64,000 nucleotides of DNA. It comes from Bolinopsis microptera. Taxonomy: Eukaryota > Ctenophora > Tentaculata > Lobata > Bolinopsidae. Within the stretch, counting starts at the first letter, position 1. Each line of letters starts with the position of its first letter. This document shows, in pieces, positions 49,936-61,191 of the stretch. The stretch spans positions 10,654,635-10,718,634 of the forward strand of contig NC_087079.1 of assembly GCF_026151205.1 (NCBI RefSeq), in the 5' to 3' direction. The translations under genes were made by a program, and so were the position numbers. The notes under the pieces were generated by a model. That model was not told the origin of the DNA. It was given only the letters and a program-made list of their open reading frames with translations, and ran no database searches.

Positions 49936-52172
49936 CTTTACTTTACCTTAACTTTACTTACATATTATAACCAACATTGCTTACATATTATAACCAACAT
50001 TGCTTATATTCTGCCTTGTAAACAAAGAGCAAATCTTCTTAATGCCTTCTTCCTGTCCTAAAACTAAAACTTCATCCTATTAAAGTAAAGGCCAGTTGTT
50101 ACCACAAGCTATTATACCGTCCCTCTCAAAAACATGCCTCAGCCTCCATCAAAAACAATTTTAGTTTTCAGTCCTTCTAGTTTCCAAAAATCTACCGAGC
50201 TAGTGTTCTGGTGTGCACAAAAGCCCCTAAGCCCGTGCATTCCTTGCCCCCGCTAGCTGCCAGTCCTTGACAAACTTCCAATAGCAAAGATCAACTAGTC
50301 ATTTACAAATTGAGCACTATACAATTTTAATTGTTTTAAATATTTGACTTTGTAAAATGAGCTAAAACATTGATTTATTAGTTTCATTGATTTATTAGTT
50401 TCATTGACTTTAGTAAAATGCTAAAATTGGAATTCTTATACTAGCGTAATCATTTGGAAACCCCTCTCCCCCTCGGCTGTTTATGTAATATGTGAACGAG
50501 CCCCTAATTGTATATATTTCGAACTGGCCACATCCCCTTAATTTAAGAAACAATAATTTTGTTTCTCTAATTCCGTTGAATGTTACATATAACAATACAT
50601 TGTATATGTAGCTGGGTGAGAAGTTTGTGGCGGTTCCTCCGCCCTGTGGACCACATAAAGGCTAGCTTATATAACATCTGAACCGAAAGTAACAGTACTT
50701 TCTTGACGAAAGTAAAAAAAAAGGAAATACTTTCGAAAAACCATAGTTTATAGCTCACTTTGGCAGGGTAGTGTTGGTTATGTGCCCAACTTGGTAAACA
50801 CAGTGGATATCCTTGCTGTACGGCTTGTTAAACAAGGAATCGAAACTGTGGAGCTCTGTGAAGACCAACCTACCTGTGGCTAAAGCGCCAATATACAAAC
50901 ACAATACATCTCTAAGAGTGTTACTGCAGAGGATCCAATAGTTCAGTACCAGTTACCAATCACGATGAAGCATGGCGAAGATAAAAAGTATGTCATGACA
51001 CGTAGAGTTAAAACCGGTGGTTTTGTTTTTGTCGGTATTATCTTTTCGTTGAATCTTGATATTTGGGCCTTTATGTAGTTATTTTCACACGTAATCTGAA
51101 AACAAAGTTAACAACTAAATAAAAATCAAAGGAATAAAGAAATATCGGCAAAGGGAGTTTTGAAATGCAACACTAAAAACTTTTAACAAGAAAACAACAA
51201 TTTTAACGTATTTTTGTAAAACTATGACAATATTTCCTTCAGCGCTCGATTTTTTATAATACTAGTCACTAGTGCGGTGTAAATTGGCGAAAATACGCGA
51301 GGTGCGACTAAGATTTAAGTTTCATTTAAAGACCATTTTTGGCCATGATTAGTAAAACAAATTTAGTGAAACAAATTTAAAATTTTATCCTTTATTTTAC
51401 AATTATAATATAATGATATTTATAAGCCTCCGTTTTGAAAGTTTTAAATTTCAATATATTCCACATTTCTATTTAATATTCAATTTGATGTATAATTCAA
51501 TAACTGGCCACCAAAGCCGCGCATTCTTGAAAACAGGATTAACTTGTTTATAGTTTGCAATTATCCGACAAAGTAAATTTAAAACTATCCGTGGCTTTGT
51601 GGTTTTAAAAAAATTATAATTATAACTAAATCCACAGCCAGCTTTGTAAAATTTACTTTTAGATCATGATATATCGTCAATTCTAAATATTTACAATGTT
51701 AATTGACGATGTCAATTCATGGCAGCTCGGCGCGGCACAGTAGCGCATTTCGCTACAATTACAATGCAACATGTCATTAATCTTTAAACAAGCGTATTTG
51801 CATTTTATGGGTTCATGTACCCCTAGTAGACGGTTTGATTTTATATAGGATCATTGCATTGCTGATATTATATGTATATTCAATATTGTTTGAACTTGGA
51901 GCCACAAGGCCAAGGGTGAATTTTAAAAATTTCTGCCAATATTTCTGTCATACGTTGTATGACCCGCCGCGCACGAGGTGCTCCCCCTGTATCGACCGTG
52001 GGGGTTACAACGTGATATAACAATATTTTAGTTAGGAATTATATTGAATTTTTCAAGGTTTCATTCTATATATAATAGGGTCATCGTGATGTTATGTGCA
52101 TATTGTTTGGATACTTTTTATTTGTGTTGAAAAAAGAAGAAGTATACATTGTTGTATACTTTCCGCCGATGA
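49936..52172. other. Non-coding stretch between LINEs
   Basis: No gene recognised. A TATAGGRTCATYG sequence near 51845 and 52075 recurs near 60595, suggesting an unidentified dispersed repeat. Confidence 0.4.
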
Positions 52173-55100
52173 AGCATAAAGTAAAGTAAAGTAAAGTAAA
52201 ATTTATGACATCACATCATCACATATGTCTACAAACTATCATCGCACTGTGTGAAAAAATATATAATAAATATTTCCCCACCAACATTAATTAATTATCA
52301 AATACAATATTTAAAAACAATTTCATCAAAAAACATTATCCTATTTTAAAAACTTCCCAGTGGAATAAAGATTTATAAAACGTTTCTTTGCCACATAAGG
52401 ATGGAACCAAAGATAATTGTTATGTTTCTCTTTATTACTGACATAACTGGCTCCCTCAATTCTTACTAAAACTTCATTAGAAACATTCCAAAAAAAGCAA
52501 TCATTTGTAATACTTTTAGAAATCATATCTATCTTATATCCTTCTAATTTAATTTTAAAACCTAAAACTGTCACAGAGTTCTTGACGTCCGGAGGGAGAT
52601 TGTTCCAATATGGAATAACTCGCTCCGGGAGAAAAGACTTCTGGATATTCTTGACCTTTGTCACACTTTTACTACATCTATTGGATGAAACCAGATTAAG
52701 ACCTGATCTGCTTGGTCTGAACAAGTCTGAACCATAATCAGTCATAGCATTAATAACCTTAAAAGCTTCAATAAGGTCCCCACGTATTCGCCGCTCTGCC
52801 AGCGTTGTCAAATTGAGGATTTCCAGTCTACGGCTGTAAGGAAGAGTACCCACCTCATCAATCAGACGGGTAAACCGCCTCTGGACGCTCTCCAGCTCCA
52901 AAACAGTCCCCCAACTTCCATGAGCCGCAGGTGGATTCCACAATTGGACACAATACTCAAGATGAGGTCTTATTAAAGCTTTATATATAGCAATCATAAC
53001 AACCTTTTCTCTAATAACTAAATTCCTTACAATCCAACAAATCATACGATTTGCCTTAGCAATACATGCTTTGATCTGTTCGTTCCAAAGCAGGGAGCTA
53101 TGGGTAATAACCCCCAAATCTTTTTCCTGTGCAGATACTTCAAGTTCTATACCATTTACCTTATAATTTAAATTAGGATTGTTGTTAAAATTAATGTGCA
53201 CTACTTTGCACTTGGCAGGATTAAATTGTAAAAGCCAAATACTTTCCCAAACTTCTAATTCTTCGATATCTTCAGCAACACTACCGTGGTTAGCTGCATT
53301 ACCAATTAATTTAAGATCATCAGCAAATAACTTTATCTTATTTTTTACAAGGTCAGGCAAATCATTAATATACAGAATGAATAGGAGAGGGCCTAGAACT
53401 GACCCCTGAGGAACACCAGATAAAACATGTTTAACCTCGGACCATTGTCCTTCTACAGAAACCCTCATAGTCCTGTCTGTCAGAAAATCTTTAATAACAT
53501 CTAAAACCTTTCCTTTGACACCAAAGCCTTCCAATTTAGACAGAAGTCTAAAGTGGGGGACTGTGTCGAATGCCTTACTAAAATCAAAGTATAGAAGATC
53601 AACCGGGGCACCTTCATCTAAAATGTCAAGAATGTCATCAAATGTCTCTAAAAGATTAGATAAACACGATTTACCCTTAACAAATCCATGCTGATGCTTC
53701 GAAATTCGATGTTCTAGAAAATTTAATACATGTGCTCTCACCAACTTTTCATACACTTTGCACAAAATACACGTTAATGAAACTGGTCTATAATTTAAGG
53801 GGTCCGATTTAATACCCTTTTTAAACAATGCTACAACAGATGCAGATTTCCACACTGCAGGTAAAAATCCTGTATCTGAACACTTTTGAAATAATTTAGT
53901 TAATGCTTCAACAAAATTGTTGTCATAAGCTAGCGATTTCAACAACTTCGGATGAACACCATCCGGACCAGAACTCTTAAAAATGTTAAGCTTTAAAAGT
54001 TGCTTTTTTATATCAGAACTGCTGACTTCCATATCATCAATATCATCAATACTCTCATTGTCAGGTCTTAAATTCTCAGTTTTAGGGAGAGGGCCAGGTG
54101 GTTCACGCACAAAAACAGAGCTAAAGGCACTTGCGAGTACCTCAGCTGACTCAGTCGAACTATCTGTGCGTGTACCATCTCCTCTATCTAAAGAAACCAC
54201 ACTTGATTTAATTTGACGTTTATTTCGTAAATAAGAGTAAAAAGACTTACAATTCTGCTTCAGATTAGATGTAATTTTCTTTTCGTAGTTAACTTTAGCT
54301 TTAATTTCTGCTACTTCATAAGTATGTTGTTTGCTACTTGCATAACTAAAATTAACATCAGATGGATTAATATCAAACTCATCCCATGCTTTATCTTTAT
54401 TCTTTCTCATTCGTTTAAGTGCAGATGTACTCCATGGCAACTTGACAGGTCTGTTGTCGAGATAAACCGAAGCAGTCGGAACAGCTGCAGCAACAGTCTC
54501 CAGTTTACCATGTAATTCAGCCCACATATCTTGAACATCATTGGTAGAACTATAATCCCAGTCGATATTTTTCAAACTAAAATTTAATAACTCTTCAGAG
54601 GAAATCTTACCCCATATAGGTTTGATAATCTTCTCTTTTAAACATTTGCTAGTATCCGGCGAAACAACTAGTTCGACAAGTATCCCAACATGATCACTCT
54701 TACCAAGCGGAGAAACGATCTTACAACCGTTGACAAGAGCATCATTTGTATACAGGACCTGATCAAGAAGACTCTCCTGGAGAGTATCCTTCACAAGCCG
54801 TCTTCTAGTTGTCTCGTTGGTGAAATACCAAGTTAAACCACTGTCATTGAAAACATCCATGAATTTCTGTTGAGTAACTAAAAACTGGTTCTTGCTAGCA
54901 ATATTACTATTTATGCTACCAGTTTCCCATAAAACATTTGGTAAATTAAAATCTCCTAAAAGGAGTGTTTCAAAATCATTCCTTTCACTACAGATGCTCT
55001 TGATACAAGATATTAATGCATTATTCTGTTCTAAATTCAATGAAGTGGATCTGTAAATACAACAAATACTAATCAGTCCACCTGAGGTGTTGATATTAAC

Positions 55101-56440
55101 AGCTAAAGAATCCGGTGCCTTTAAAAAAGAGTTCACTAGTGAAGCATTACAACAGTTTTTAACATAAATTATAGAGCCTCCTCCACCACTTATACTGCCA
55201 GTGGAATTGTCAATTCTAAAATCTCTATCTTTTCTAAACATACTAAATCCTTCAATATAAATTTCGGCATCTAATATATCACTACTAAAATGAGTTTCTG
55301 TTACACAAATTACCTCAATAGATTTATACATTGATAAAATACATTTTAGTTCATCGATTTTATTAAATAGGCCGTTAGCATTGGTATAAAAAATATTTAA
55401 CGGCTGGGCACTGCGGCCTCCGCTTTGTCCTCTGTCTCCTCTGGCTCTCTTTTCTTTGCTTCCTCCTTCGTCTTCTCTGTCTCTCTTTTCTTCGCTTCCT
55501 CCTGCCTCTTCTTCCTCTCCTTTCTGGCTAAAAAAACGAATATCTCTGTCTGCCTTGCAGAGGTCCAAGTTGATCCAATAAGTTGACTCTTTCCAGCCCT
55601 TACCATGGTCAGCGTAGAAATTTACTGACTCTTCATCTCGTGTCTGGATGATGAGCGGGCGACGATGATCTGGCTTGTCAGCATCAAGCTTGCCAGAGCG
55701 ATGGCAACTTATCATGTCGTCCTTCTCAATCTTTAGGGTCTCCCTGCAGAACTTGGAGTCGTCCTCCTGGCGTTGCTTAGAGGTAGTCTTTTTGCTCTCT
55801 GGGACCTTGAGCACACACAGATTGAGTTTTCGTTTGTTTCGCTCAAATGTATCAGTGTGCATCTTCATTTGCACTTCAGAAATAACAGTTTCAGAAGCTT
55901 GTTCACGACTCATGTCATCTAGAACCTTCTTCTGGGTTTGTGCTGTTACCTCAGAATAGAGACGAACAGCTTTGTCAACTGTTTTCTCTGCGCTTCCTTT
56001 AATAGCTTCCTTAATCGAGTTAGTCAGTGCTGGGGTCAAATGTCGGAGTTCCTCTTTGATAATAGCCCTGACAGCCCCGTTTTCCTTAGTGTCAGCTGAG
56101 GTATGAGGCGCCACAAAACAGTATGGGCACTTCCAGTTTGTTAGATTCAGTAACATCTCGTTTTTAAGGCCAGATAAACCAACACAACTCAGGTGCCAAA
56201 ATAATTGGCAAGCTTCACATTCAACTGATAGTTCTTCTGACATGTAAACATCACATTGGCAGTATTTTTCCTCTGGCACTGGGACATTATCAGAAGATGA
56301 ATCCTTAGGGGGACTCGTCTTGACTCCACGTTTTTTTCGTATCGACACCCTCTCGGGTACATTGTTACTTGCCATCCCTGAACTCAAATTATTTGTTATA
56401 TAGTAGTGTTGAAAGTATTAGCATAGACTAAGGGGCAGCA
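52173..56440 (-). mobile_element. Apparently intact LINE with a single PHD-endonuclease-RT ORF
   Basis: One uninterrupted frame (52341-56375, ATG at 56373-56375, 1,344 residues) encodes a PHD finger (about 39-86: CQCDVY...CEAC...HLSC...CPYC), a charged linker and an endonuclease (327-568: TETH, GDFN, SDH). It also encodes a reverse transcriptase (about 840-1090: NYRPVSLTCI, FDFSKAFD at 930, GVPQGSVLGPLLF, FADD at 1017) and a C-terminal LINE region. The 3' UTR ends in a tandem AAAGT repeat (52173-52199 as read on plus). All catalytic motifs are present and there is no frameshift, so this copy may be recent or active. A single ORF with a fused PHD finger suits the CR1/Rex1-like group. Confidence 0.88.
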
Positions 56441-56677
56441 GACTTTAAAGTAAAAGTAAAGTAAAGTAAAAATTATGACATAACATCATCACTAATGTCT
56501 ACAAAGTGTCATTGCACTACATGGAAAAAATATACAGTAACTATTTCCCCATCAAATTAAAAAGTAATAATTTATCAAATATTAATCATAAATAACAACA
56601 TCATTAAAAAATTTGTAATTTATTCATTCTTCCCAGTGGAGTAAAGATTTATAAAACTTTTCTTTGCTACATAAGGA

Positions 56678-57630
56678 TAATAATAATAATAATAAATACA
56701 ACATTTATAAACCGCTTTATAGCTAAATCATATAACTCGATATAATTTAATCCTGGAGATAAACTCCAGTGCTTTCTAAAGCGGCTCTTACATTAACTGA
56801 GCTTAGTTTAATTGAAAATTAGACATGACAAGTTCATTTTACCTATGTAAATGCAAAATCAATCAAATGCTAGAGAAAAGAAGTATGTTTTAAGTTTGGT
56901 CTTGAAAGATGTAACTGACTCAGCTGATCTTATGGCGTATGGCAAGGAATTAAATACTTTAACTGCACAGTGACTAAAAGCTTTCCCTGTGTTTACATAG
57001 TTAGGAGAGGGCGGAAAACTAAGGTAAAAATAATCATTATCAAGACGTACATTTTTAAAACTTTGCTGCCTAGGAGATATCAACTCTTTTAAGTAAGGAG
57101 GAGCTATATTATTTAAACACTTGTAGGCAAGTAGGGCAATCTTAAAATCTATTCTAAATCTAACTGGTAGAAAATGAACTTTCTTAAGTAGTGGAGTAGT
57201 GTGTGCCTTTCTTCCTCTCCCGAAAATAAATCTTACAGCAGAATTTTGCACCTTCTGTAAACGACTTAAATCATAAGAGCTCAGTCCAAAATATACGCTA
57301 TTGCAATAATCAATTCTAGAGAGTACTAGAGCATGAACAAGCTGAATCTTAAGGTTAAAAGACAGTTTTGATGCAATAAACCACAAATTTCTGATCTGAA
57401 TGTTACATGCTTGAACCACTGACGTAATCTGATCACTCATTGAAAAATAACTGTCCAAATACAGCCCAAGACTCTTCACAGTTCCACTAACAACATGTGG
57501 CTCTTGATCCTTAACAATCTGTAGAGAGGCTGGAATATTTGTTGAGTCAAATTTAGAGGATATAACGATGACTTCAGTCTTAGAAGAATTCAGTTGAAGG
57601 AAATTGTTTGTCGTCCATTTCTTGATATCA
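56678..57630 (-). mobile_element. 5'-truncated LINE (RT C-terminal half) inserted in the relic
   Basis: The frame reading NFLQLNSSKTEVIVISSKFD through FKTKLKTYFFSLAFD (stop at 56859) fuses with relic sequence upstream. It ends in an AAT repeat at 56678-56695 as read on plus. It is nearly identical to the plus-strand copy at 58991-60151. Confidence 0.8.
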
Positions 57631-57786
57631 TTTCTTTGATGAAACCAAAGATAATCATTGTGTTTTTCCTTATTACTGACATAATTGGTACCTTCAATCC
57701 TTGTTAAAACTTCTTTCGAAACATTCCAAAAATGAAAGTCATTAACAATACATTTAGAAATCATATCCTTTTTAAAACTTTCCAAT

Positions 57787-58076
57787 CGTCCGGAACCTGG
57801 AGGAGTTCCCGCTCTAATATTTCTGACGACAGTGATCACTCATTATGAGAACTAATCCCGACCACTTTCCCGGTCGAACCGTACCCAAATCAAACTAATT
57901 TATGAACCACGCGTATAGCCAACTTCCTTGCGGTGCTGAGCCGATGTAAAACTCTTCTGTCTCTTGTTAATATTTTAGATTTATTTGTAAATGTATAATA
58001 ATATTAAATATGTATTGATTGTTTTGTGGTAAATAAAAATTTTGTTTTACTAATTTTGAAAATTTTGTTTTACTAA
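57787..58076. mobile_element. SINE-like 290-bp insertion
   Basis: Flanked by TCCAAT at 57781-57786 and 58077-58082, within the colinear relic LINE. It ends (plus) in A/T-rich TTTTGTTTTACTAA repeats. On the minus strand a GGTTCGACC box-B-like motif lies near 57871-57879, with TTGGCTATACGCGTGG as a weak box A. The tRNA origin is tentative. Confidence 0.5.
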
Positions 58077-58104
58077 TCCAATTTTAAAACTCAAAACTGT
58101 CAAG

Positions 58105-58742
58105 CAGTTAATAAAACAAATATTTAATAAAACAAATATTTATTTTTACGGCACAATCAAACAATATCAATAATAAATAAATCAGGGGAGGTTTGAAGAG
58201 GTTTCAAGTGCCGAAGGCCACTGCTTATCTTTAGGATTTGAGAGTGACCTGTGCTTGAAACCCCCTCAACCATCCACTACGTCAATATACTTATTAAATA
58301 CAAATATAGAAAAATATAATTATCTCAGCTAAAATTGCTTATTGGTCTAGTTTGGTGACATAGGAGAGCCCAGTTGAGTTTTAGTTTAGGTTTATGTTTT
58401 TAAATCATAGTTTGAAAGGTTAGCCATGTTTCATGGCAGAGAGAGATATCATGTGTGCAGAGCCGTACCGGATGTAGAATTTGAGATATAATATAGATTA
58501 GTTACCATATATTAGGGTCACCTCGATTTTGGAGGGATAGCAAGTGCTTTTTAAGGTTAGATTTAATAATACCTGACGAGGCTGATAAGTCTGAATTTTT
58601 GGAAGAACCCGGGATTATTATCCCATCTACATTAGCATCACATATTTCGAATACATAGGGGATGAGATCATTCCATATTTTCGTAGAGGTGTACAAAAAG
58701 TTCTGTTGGGAGATATCTAACCTCAGTAATGGGACAATCAGA
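58105..58742 (-). mobile_element. 3' fragment of a third LINE inserted in the relic
   Basis: It encodes a LINE C-terminal tail (LRLIVPLLRLDISQQNFLYT, KIWNDLIPY, SNLKKHLLSLQNRGDPNIW, stop at 58502), then a 3' UTR. The end is TGTGCCGTAAAAATAAATA and AAATATTTGTTTTATT repeats (minus strand). The flanking relic sequence on both sides contains a related AGTT site. Confidence 0.65.
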
Positions 58743-58990
58743 CGAAGTTCTTTACCTTTGAAGGGAGTTTGTTCCAATAAGGAACAACCCGCTCTGGAAG
58801 AAAAGAACACTGAAGATTCTTGACTTTTGTCACACTCTTACTACATCTATTGGATGAAACCATATTGAGACCTGATCTGCTTGGTCTGAACAAGTCTGAA
58901 CCATAATCATTCAAACCATTAATAACCTTAAAAGCTTCAATAAGGTCCCCACGTATTCGCTGCTCTGCCAGCGTTGTCAAATCAAGGATT

Positions 58991-60151
58991 CGTCTTCCTC
59001 AGCAACTGTTCTTGAGATAGGTGTGCCACAAGGTTCAATCCTTGGCCCCCTGCTATTCATATTGTACACCAAAGATCTTGAGAACATTGCAAGTATGCAT
59101 GGGTGCTGTATTCATTTGTATGCTGATGACACCCAGCTGTATTTCACTCTTGATTCTGATGACCCATCACAGCTAGAGCACAATATGGAACACTGTATGT
59201 CTGATATCAAGAAATGGATGACAAACAATTTCCTTCAACTGAATTCTTCTAAGACTGAAGTCATCGTTATATCCTCTAAATTTGACTCAACAAATATTCC
59301 AGCCTCTCTACAGATTGTTAAGGATCAAGAGCCACATGTTGTTAGTGGAACTGTGAAGAGTCTTGGGCTGTATTTGGACAGTTATCTTTCAATGAGTGAT
59401 CAGATTACGTCAGTGGTTCAAGCATGTAATATTCAGATCAGAAATTTGTGGTTTATTGCATCAAAACTGTCTTTTAACCTTAAGATTCAGCTTGTTCATG
59501 CTCTAGTACTCTCTAGAATTGATTATTGCAATAGCGTATATTTTGGACTGAGCTCTTATGATTTAAGTCGTTTACAGAAGGTGCAAAATTCTGCTGTTAG
59601 ATTTATTTTCGGGAGAGGAAGAAAGGCACACACTACTCCACTACTTAAGAAAGTTCATTTTCTACCAGTTCGATTTAGAATAGATTTTAAGATTGCCCTA
59701 CTTGCCTACAAGTGTTTAAATAATATAGCTCCTCCTTACTTAAAAGAGTTGATATCTCCTAGGCAGCAAAGTTTTAAAAATGTAAGTCTTGATAATGATT
59801 ATTTTTACCTTAGTTTTCCGCCCTCTCCTAACTATGTAAACACAGAGAAAGCTTTTAGTCACTGTGCAGTTAAAGTATTTAATTCCTTGCCATACGACAT
59901 AAGATCAGCTGAGTCAGTTACATCTTTCAAGACCAAACTTAAAACATACTTCTTTTCTCTAGCATTTGATTGATTTTGCATTTACATAGGTAAAATGAAC
60001 TTGTCATGTCTAATTTTCAACTAAACTAAGCTCAGTTAATGTAAGAGCCGCTTTAGAAAGCACTGGAGTTTATCTCCAGGATTAAATTATATCGAGTTAT
60101 ATGATTTAGCTATAAGGCGGTTTATAAATGTTGTAATTATTATTATTATTA
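58991..60151 (+). mobile_element. 5'-truncated LINE, plus-strand copy, inserted in the relic
   Basis: It starts just before RT motif GVPQGSILGPLLF (in frame from 58991), has YADD (HLYADDTQLYF) and stops at 59973. The 3' UTR ends with TTTATAAATGTTG and an ATT repeat. The relic reads AGGATT before it and TCCAGTCTACGG after, exactly the uninterrupted order in the intact LINE near 52820. Confidence 0.85.
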
Positions 60152-60233
60152 TTTCCAGTCTACGGCTGTAAGGAAGAGTACCCACCTCATCAATCAGACA
60201 GATAAACCGCCTCTGGACGCTCTCCAGCTCCAA

Positions 60234-61186
60234 ACTCTGGGAATCTTGGTCTGTACAATCCTCTAATGATAACTTTAAACAGGATAAGGACTGCCTCTAG
60301 GAGTTGATTGTACGTCCAGAGAATTTTAGGATAAGTAGAGGCGTGGTATTTACCACAATAAATGTGATAGCTTTTTAACTAAAGCTTTACTACCTGGAAA
60401 GACCTACAAATAGGCTGTTACACATCAGGTCATGTTTTCCAGATCCGTGGCATTTGTTGATACATGGGTATTGATGTGCCCAATAATAACATCGTGCTTG
60501 TAATTGGTGTGCACCGAACTTGTAGCTATTAGTGTCCTGACTCCCAATATTTGAGATATGGAAAATATTGAGTTTTTGAAGGGTTGTTTTTGTATAGGGT
60601 CATTGTGACATTGTATGTATATTGTTTGAAAATGTATATACAAAAAGAAAAGTCCTGACTATTGTTTGTCGTCATGGGATTCCTGATCCTCAATTATTTT
60701 TAATGTATTAAATTTGCAGTTTTGGTGCTTAGCTGCTTAAAATTTGGCACATTTAGTCTTGCCTGGTGTGACGTAATAAGTTCATGAATTTCGGTAAGCA
60801 CTGGTGGACCTTTGGATATCGGAGGTCACGTTTTTTATACCAGGCTGTATACTCTACTGTACAGTATATAATGAGTTATATTATGTTTATCAGCACTGAC
60901 TGATCTTTGGTATTTCGGAGGTCATGTTTTTTTCTGAGGCTGTTCAGGTATTTACATAATGAATTTGTGGGTGATTTTGTGGTGAGGGTATACGGAAAAA
61001 CTGAAGATGACGGTATGCCATGGCAGCCCCGTTTCCCCTCTCCAGTTCTCTTGGAAAGTGGGTTGAGAGCTTCATGTTAAGCAACCATTTTTCTCTATAT
61101 CATTATCTAAAATGTTGACTTACAGATATTGATACTCTTGAAAGATACTATACTATCTTGATGATTAACGACATTTAATATTTTAG
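60234..61186. other. BAG6 upstream region
   Basis: No gene seen. A segment containing TCGGAGGTCACGTTTTTT recurs about 110 bp later with changes (60820 and 60925). An upstream non-coding BAG6 exon may lie here, because the first coding exon is preceded by an acceptor (TTTTAG at 61181-61186). Confidence 0.35.
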
Positions 61187-61191
61187 CAAAC

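Larger units (their letters stand above)
56455..60233 (-). mobile_element. Relic of the same PHD LINE, 5'-truncated and carrying four nested insertions
   Basis: Pieces colinear with the intact neighbour occur at 60233-60152, 58990-58743, 58104-58077, 57786-57631 and 56677-56455. They are recognisable as GDLIEAFKVIN, SSNRCSKSVTKVKN, MISKCIVNDFHFWNVSKEVL and the AAAGT tail. The gaps are filled by other elements, described separately. Confidence 0.8.

Noticed and set aside
57840..57925. tRNA gene
   Set aside because: Box-B-like and weak box-A-like motifs exist, but no cloverleaf could be drawn; kept only as a hint for the SINE-like insertion.
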